From assembly GCA_003452695.1 (NCBI GenBank), contig DMNP01000380.1, forward strand, positions 1-10,642: a stretch of 10,642 nt of DNA. The letters run 5' to 3'. Source of the stretch: Eggerthellaceae bacterium (GTDB taxonomy: Bacteria; Actinomycetota; Coriobacteriia; Coriobacteriales; Eggerthellaceae). Position 1 is the stretch's first letter. Every line of letters begins with the position of its first letter. Below are positions 6,753 through 10,642 of the stretch, in pieces. Under the pieces are notes generated by a model, which was not told the DNA's origin, ran no database searches, and worked only from the letters and a program-made list of their open reading frames with translations. Both the position numbers and the translations under genes were made by a program.

Positions 6753-6781
6753 TTGACGCAGCAAGGTGATAAAGATATTTT
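6753..6781 (+). promoter_or_regulatory. Promoter of the corrinoid protein gene
   Basis: TTGACG (6753-6758), a 17-base spacer and TATTTT (6776-6781) make a good sigma-70-type promoter in a locally A/T-rich stretch. Transcription would start near 6788, giving a leader of about 47 bases. This is the best promoter match in the window and fits separate, strong expression of the corrinoid protein. Confidence 0.65.
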
Positions 6782-6834
6782 ATGACCATAGCAATTCCAT
6801 GTGGCTCAGTCGGCAACCAAGAAAGGGGAGCATC

Positions 6835-7464
6835 ATGGCAATTCTTGACGATCTTCGCGAAAAGACAATGAAGGGCAAGAGGAAGGAAACTGGTCCGCTC
6901 GTACAGCAGGCTCTGGACGAGGGCATGGATCCTCAGGTTATCCTGGATGCCATGATCGAGGCCATGGGCATCATCGGCGAGCGCTTCTCCCGTGGTGAGT
7001 GCTTCGTGCCCGAGATGCTGGTTGCTGCCCGCGCCATGACCGCTGGCACCGACGTCCTGAAGCCCGCGATGGCTGCTGGCGGCACCGAGCCGCTGGGCCA
7101 TGCCGTTATCGGCACCGTCAAGGGCGACATGCACGACATCGGCAAGAACCTCGTTCGCATGATGATCGAGGGCAAGGGCGTCGAAATCGAAGACCTGGGC
7201 GTCGACGTTGCCCCCGAGGCTTTCGTCGAGTACCTGAACGGTCATCCGGAGTGCAAGGTCGTGTGCCTGTCCGCTCTGCTGACCACCACGATGCCCGCTC
7301 TGGACGAGACCATCAAGGCCATCGTCGAGGCTGGCCTGCGCGACAACGTGAAGATCATGGTCGGCGGCGCTCCTGTCACCCAAGAATTCGCTGACGAAAT
7401 CGGTGCGGACGCCTACACGCCCGACGCCGGTGCTGCTGCCGAGAAGATCGCGGAGTTCTTCTAA
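6835..7464 (+). CDS. Corrinoid-binding methyl-carrier protein (MtaC/MtbC-like)
   Basis: This 209-residue cytoplasmic protein carries the methyl group on its cobalt between methyltransferases. Residues 1-85 or so are the helical cap domain (B12-binding-2), and 88-209 the Rossmann-like B12-binding domain. The base-off/His-on signature is D98-M-H100-D-I-G103 with H100 as the lower cobalt ligand. S146-A-L148 and VGGAPV (177-182) follow, as in the methanol, methylamine and O-demethylase corrinoid proteins. The ATG is set by GAAAGGGGAG at 6821-6830. In-frame sequence continues upstream to 6766 but has no ribosome site or family similarity. Codon use is highly biased with no ATA, matching high expression. 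It is transcribed alone from 6753-6781 to the terminator at 7486-7520. Expected partners are the MT II and RACo-like proteins upstream. The substrate cannot be read from this protein. Confidence 0.93.
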   Translation: MAILDDLREKTMKGKRKETGPLVQQALDEGMDPQVILDAMIEAMGIIGERFSRGECFVPEMLVAARAMTAGTDVLKPAMAAGGTEPLGHAVIGTVKGDMHDIGKNLVRMMIEGKGVEIEDLGVDVAPEAFVEYLNGHPECKVVCLSALLTTTMPALDETIKAIVEAGLRDNVKIMVGGAPVTQEFADEIGADAYTPDAGAAAEKIAEFF

Positions 7465-7485
7465 GATAAAGCTCGGTTCTTTCCG

Positions 7486-7520
7486 AAATGGCCCGCTGGG
7501 ATTATCCCGGCGGGCCATTT
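7486..7520. terminator. Long symmetrical hairpin between convergent genes, probable bidirectional terminator
   Basis: AAATGGCCCGCTGGGA (7486-7501) pairs with TCCCGGCGGGCCATTT (7505-7520) around a 3-base loop. It is a 16-bp stem with a single T-G wobble. The T tract is only three bases on the + strand (and three on the - strand), but stem strength and position between two converging genes favour termination in both directions. Confidence 0.75.
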
Positions 7521-7591
7521 GCCGTAATGGGCGGGTTAGAGGCTTGTCTCATGTGGCGATGCGTGCGAGCGCCGCTCCCAGCGAAGCGCCC

Positions 7592-9127
7592 CTATGCAAG
7601 GGTCTCGCTGGCGTTCAATATCGTGTTCAGCGATATAAGCAAGTGAAGGCGCATGTCCGCATCGTTGAAGTCGGCGCCGGTAATCTCGGCGATCTTGTTC
7701 AGGTGCGTGCGCAAGGTGTTGCGGTGCACGTAGAGCGCGTTTGCCGTTGCCACGGCGTTGCGCTCGTGCTGCAGGTAGGCCAGCAGCGTCCTGCAATAGG
7801 TGGTGTGGTGCGTTCGGTCGTAGGAGCTGAGCACGTCGGCTTCGTAGCAGCTGGGCAGCACGCCCTTGCAGCAATCTGCCAGCATATGCGAGAAATTGGT
7901 CTCGCACGAGATGACCTCCGGCTTGTTCAGCCCGATTGATTCCATGTATTCGTGCGCTTGTATGTTCTGTTCGTAGTACGTTGCAAGCTGCGAGAAGTCG
8001 CTGAACCGGTTGCTGACCACCAGGCTGCGCTTCAACGAAGCGCAGCAATTCTTCAAATGTTCCGTGAACTCTTCCAACTTGTCGTCGGCATGATGGAAGA
8101 GCGCAACTGCCGTGTCCTTGTAGGAATAGGCATGGCTGTCTAAATCGCCCATGAGCATGCCCATCGTGCGCATGTGAAGCAGGTGGTTCTCGAATTCGCC
8201 CGCACCGAAGCGCGTCGTCACCATGCGGAAATCCGATTCGACGTCCCAGCGCGTCTCCGCCTTCAGCTGCAGCGCAATATCGCGCTTGCTCATCAGCTGG
8301 CCATCCAGGATGTGGAAGATGAAGTTGTCCTGGAAGCCCGTCATGTAGCCCTGCTTCGCATCGCGCGCGCCCATCATGGGGGCTATCATGTTGCCGAATT
8401 CCTGGGCTATTTCAACCTCGCAATATCCCAGGTCGCCCCAGGTGTCTATCATGAAGTAGTAGCCGACCAGCTTTCCCTGGTGCCGTATGGGCTTTGCCAG
8501 GATGCGCATCGTGTATACTTCCGAATCGACCAGCGCCGCCCGGGGCAGGTTCGAAATTCGCAGGTAGTCGCCCGTGCGGTTCAGGGCATCCACGATGTGA
8601 TAGGGATACAGCCCGTCGTGGAGGATCTGGTAATGCCAGGTGGCGCTTATCTCGTTCATCTCGAAGTCCACGCGCGATATCATGCGCCAGCTGCCATCGG
8701 CTATGTACATCGGGCGCGGCACGAAATCCGCCGTGGCGTTCACCAGGTCCTGATAGGGCGCGTCTGCCACCAGCAGCCCGCTTATCGTGTCGTGCCAGTT
8801 GCGGTAGCGCTCTATCTCGTTCACCAGCACATCGAACAGGCGGTCGCAGTCGCAGCTGTCGGGCACGACGATGCGGGGAATGCCGCGGCACGTCTCTGCC
8901 AGCGATTCCACGACCACGCACCCGAACATGTCTGCCGGGTCGAGAGCGGGGGAGGGCACCTCATGCGAATCCGTGACGAAGTACAAAAAGCCGCTGTGGC
9001 TGGCGAAGCGCGTGGATGCGCTTCCCACCCACTGGATTCTCAGGGGCGCCACGTATTCGTCTACTATGGCGGCGGCAGGTTCGATGGCAAGCGTCTTGTT
9101 GTACATATAACGTAGCGATAGGTCCAA
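7592..9127 (-). CDS. PucR-family transcriptional regulator
   Basis: A 511-residue protein whose last 60 residues or so form the PucR C-terminal helix-turn-helix: LLAYLQHERN leads into NAVATANALYVHRNTLRTHL and a following helix, with the VHRNTL recognition segment typical of the family. The large N-terminal part (about 1-270) is probably the sensory region, and residues about 275-440 the linker region seen in PucR/CdaR-type proteins; I recognise no specific ligand site. The start is TTG at 9127, supported by AAAGGAG on the - strand (9135-9141, seven-base spacing). The ATG seven codons in lacks a ribosome site. It is divergent from the transporter and converges on the corrinoid protein gene, so it probably controls this cluster in response to the imported substrate or a derivative. 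A compound hairpin spans its stop codon (CCAGCGA 7578-7584 with TCGCTGG 7605-7611). Confidence 0.85.
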   Translation of the reverse strand: MDLSLRYMYNKTLAIEPAAAIVDEYVAPLRIQWVGSASTRFASHSGFLYFVTDSHEVPSPALDPADMFGCVVVESLAETCRGIPRIVVPDSCDCDRLFDVLVNEIERYRNWHDTISGLLVADAPYQDLVNATADFVPRPMYIADGSWRMISRVDFEMNEISATWHYQILHDGLYPYHIVDALNRTGDYLRISNLPRAALVDSEVYTMRILAKPIRHQGKLVGYYFMIDTWGDLGYCEVEIAQEFGNMIAPMMGARDAKQGYMTGFQDNFIFHILDGQLMSKRDIALQLKAETRWDVESDFRMVTTRFGAGEFENHLLHMRTMGMLMGDLDSHAYSYKDTAVALFHHADDKLEEFTEHLKNCCASLKRSLVVSNRFSDFSQLATYYEQNIQAHEYMESIGLNKPEVISCETNFSHMLADCCKGVLPSCYEADVLSSYDRTHHTTYCRTLLAYLQHERNAVATANALYVHRNTLRTHLNKIAEITGADFNDADMRLHLLISLNTILNASETLA

Positions 9128-9171
9128 CGGTGCGCTCCTTTACGGTCGTCTCGGCGAAAGGCCCGATAAAA

Positions 9172-9187
9172 TGTGCAACAGTGCACA
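9172..9187. promoter_or_regulatory. Perfect inverted repeat, probable operator of the divergent regulator/transporter pair
   Basis: TGTGCA (9172-9177) and TGCACA (9182-9187) flank ACAG. A further GTGCAC lies at 9214-9219. On the - strand the repeat falls between a TTGATT hexamer (9187-9192) and TTTTAT (9166-9171), weak promoter boxes for the regulator gene with a short 15-base spacer. This position fits autoregulation. The binding protein is inferred to be the adjacent PucR-type regulator. Confidence 0.55.
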
Positions 9188-9219
9188 ATCAATTGGGCAA
9201 AGTATATCACTTCGTGCAC

Positions 9220-9249
9220 TTGCTGTGGTTAGAAGGTAACGACTATCTT
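9220..9249 (+). promoter_or_regulatory. Candidate promoter of the transporter gene
   Basis: TTGCTG (9220-9225) and TATCTT (9244-9249) with an 18-base spacer lie just after the GTGCAC repeat cluster. Each hexamer matches the consensus only partly. A start near 9256 would leave a leader of about 155 bases. Confidence 0.3.
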
Positions 9250-9280
9250 ACCAATCAGGGGTATAGTTGCAATTCTTGGT

Positions 9281-9357
9281 GCTGCAGTCCCGTTGGAAGC
9301 GGGTCGATCGAAGGGTTAGCCAGACTTGCCCAGCTTCCATGCGGTGGAGCCCTTGCA
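9281..9357 (+). promoter_or_regulatory. Potentially structured leader of the transporter mRNA
   Basis: GGAAGC (9295-9300) can pair with GCTTCC (9333-9338), with GGGTTAG/CTTGCCC partly pairing inside. CCCG/CGGG (9289-9292 with 9300-9303) and AAGGGTT (about 9311-9317) with the AGCCCTT near 9348-9354 offer competing stems. I do not recognise a known riboswitch or T-box core. The call rests on pairing potential by eye. Confidence 0.25.
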
Positions 9358-9410
9358 GCTTCAAGAGTCGCAACGCCTAGAAGTCGGCTCATTGAAGAAA
9401 GGGGATTAAA

Positions 9411-10642
9411 ATGAGTGACGAAAACAAAGCCACGCAGGCAGTAGAGAAGACTGCCGAGTCCGCCGGAAAGGAGGTTACCGCACCTGCGCTGCCCGCCGAT
9501 TACAAGCCGCTTTCGACGCCGCTGAAGTTCTTCTACGGCGTTGGCGACTTCGGGTTCAACATCATGAACTCGGTGGAGAACTACTACTTCGTGTTCTTCT
9601 TGACCAACTGCGCGATGCTCGATCCGGCGCTCGCCGGCGTCGTGTCGACCGTGGGATCGGTCATCGACGCAATTGTCGGCTGGCTGTGGGGCGCCATCAT
9701 CAACACGATCAAGCCCATGCGTTGGGGCCGCTACCGCTCGTGGCTGTTCATCATGCCGTGGGTCGTGCCCATCCTGTTCGCGCTGGACTACTGGAAGTTC
9801 TCCGATAACCCGATTATCACCGCGGTGTGCATCACCATCTTCTACGTTGCCTCGCACTGCTGCTGGGACTTCCCGTACGTGGCGAACGTGTCGATGATCG
9901 CCGTTGTCGGCAAGACGCCCGAAGACCGCGCGCATCTGGCTTCCACGCGCGGCATGTGGTCGAACGCATCGAAGATCTTGTTCGCCTACATCTTCCCGCC
10001 CGTCGCCATGCTTGGCGCGACGCTGCTGGGCGACCAGAACCCCGATCCGAACGTCTCGTTCAACTATGCGTTCGCAGCGTTTGTGTTCGGTTGCTGCTTC
10101 GCTGCCCTGTACAACGTGCACTTCGCCATCACCAAGGGCTACGAGAAGGAGTACACCAAGGAAGAGCTCGCCAACTGGAAGGCTGCCAAGAAGGACGACA
10201 AGGACTCCAACTCCGCTGGCGACCTCGGCCGTTCCATCGCCCAGAATCCGAACGTCATCTTCCTCATGCTTGGCGACATCGCGAAGTGGATCTTCAACTT
10301 CGTGGTAAGCGGCACGGCAGTGTACTACTTCACCTACGTCGCGTTCGACCCGGCCATGCTGGCCAACTACATCTTCGCGACCAACGTCGGCACCGTCGTG
10401 GGCGCCTACCTGGGCGGCCCGGCTGCCAAGTTCCTGAAGGGCTCGAAGAACGCCGTCATCGCCGCCTTCGTCGTCATGATCGCGATGCTGCTCATCTCGC
10501 GCTTCATGTACACGCAGATGATGGTCGTCGTGGTCTGCATGACCATCGCCCAGGCTGGCTACGGCCTGATCTACGCGGTTATTCCTGCCATGTACGGCGA
10601 CTGCGTCGTGTACTCCGAGTGGAAGACCGGCAAGAACTCCGC
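9411..10642 (+). CDS. GPH-type MFS transporter, 3'-truncated
   Basis: The first 410 residues of a membrane carrier of the glycoside-pentoside-hexuronide:cation symporter family (MFS_2), probably importing the substrate of the adjacent cluster. Residues 1-38 are a hydrophilic N-terminal tail, longer than usual. Membrane spans alternate with loops, including RWGRYRSWLF (104-113, the family's RWGxxRPWLL loop), DFPYVANVSM (153-162), a long charged cytoplasmic loop (about 243-278, KKDDKDSNS) between the two six-helix halves, and YGDCVVYSEWKTGKN (395-409), matching the family's DxxDYxEWKTG. The ATG at 9411 has AAAGGGGA at 9398-9405. The family's early DPxxG motif appears as DAIVG (86-90), so cation coupling may differ. 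About 50-70 residues are missing beyond the window. Codon use is strongly biased with no ATA. The substrate is not predictable. Confidence 0.88.
   Translation, partial: MSDENKATQAVEKTAESAGKEVTAPALPADYKPLSTPLKFFYGVGDFGFNIMNSVENYYFVFFLTNCAMLDPALAGVVSTVGSVIDAIVGWLWGAIINTIKPMRWGRYRSWLFIMPWVVPILFALDYWKFSDNPIITAVCITIFYVASHCCWDFPYVANVSMIAVVGKTPEDRAHLASTRGMWSNASKILFAYIFPPVAMLGATLLGDQNPDPNVSFNYAFAAFVFGCCFAALYNVHFAITKGYEKEYTKEELANWKAAKKDDKDSNSAGDLGRSIAQNPNVIFLMLGDIAKWIFNFVVSGTAVYYFTYVAFDPAMLANYIFATNVGTVVGAYLGGPAAKFLKGSKNAVIAAFVVMIAMLLISRFMYTQMMVVVVCMTIAQAGYGLIYAVIPAMYGDCVVYSEWKTGKNS

Noticed and set aside
6766..6834. N-terminal extension of the corrinoid protein starting at 6766
   Set aside because: It would overlap the predicted -10 box and transcription start and has no ribosome site. 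The ATG at 6835 has a strong one and gives the normal family length.
9281..9357. T-box or known riboswitch in the transporter leader
   Set aside because: The GCGGTGGAGCCC string does not match the T-box TGGNACCGCG core, and no known aptamer consensus was recognised.
1..10642. CRISPR arrays, tRNA/rRNA genes, insertion sequences or integration sites
   Set aside because: No regularly spaced repeats, no cloverleaf or rRNA-like stretch, no transposase and no flanking duplications were seen.

Overview
The window is GC-rich bacterial DNA, dense in genes, with G/C-ending codons, GTG and TTG starts beside good Shine-Dalgarno sites, and anaerobe-type metabolism throughout. The protein set (corrinoid methyl transfer, Cys-rich metalloproteins, a GPH-type MFS carrier and a large PucR-type regulator) most resembles a gut actinobacterium of the Eggerthellaceae (Eggerthella, Gordonibacter or relatives). 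That placement is recognition from the sequence alone, so the genus is left open.

Layout. Positions 1-1013 are the end of a cobalamin biosynthesis operon: a 5'-truncated cobS overlapping by 4 bases a small eight-cysteine protein. Positions 1215-7464 hold a corrinoid-dependent one-carbon transfer cluster, all on the + strand: a pterin-dependent methyltransferase (MT II type, 1215-2024) closed by a strong terminator; a likely operon of a RACo-like corrinoid activator (2330-3838), a DUF2284 twelve-cysteine protein (4033-4566) and a HyuA-like ATPase (4630-6636), closed by a second terminator; then a corrinoid-binding protein (6835-7464) with its own promoter and a strong symmetrical terminator. 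A PucR-family regulator follows on the - strand (9127-7592). Divergent from it, a GPH/MFS transporter starts at 9411 and runs off the window. Their 283-base shared intergenic region holds a perfect inverted repeat that may be an operator.

How the parts may work together. In known anaerobic demethylation systems a substrate-specific methyltransferase (MT I) loads a methyl group onto Co(I) of a corrinoid protein, MT II moves it to tetrahydrofolate, and an ATP-dependent Fe-S activator rescues corrinoid that has oxidised to Co(II). MT II, corrinoid protein and activator are all here, as are a probable substrate importer and a regulator. No recognisable MT I is present. Instead the cluster carries a HyuA-like protein without a HyuB partner, and a DUF2284 protein. 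The substrate is therefore unknown, and the HyuA and DUF2284 components are the least explained part of the window.

Expression appears two-tiered. The MT II, corrinoid protein and transporter genes use no ATA codons, while activator, DUF2284, HyuA-like and regulator genes do. TGTGC-type motifs recur upstream of several units. I saw no tRNA, rRNA, CRISPR array, insertion sequence or known riboswitch.
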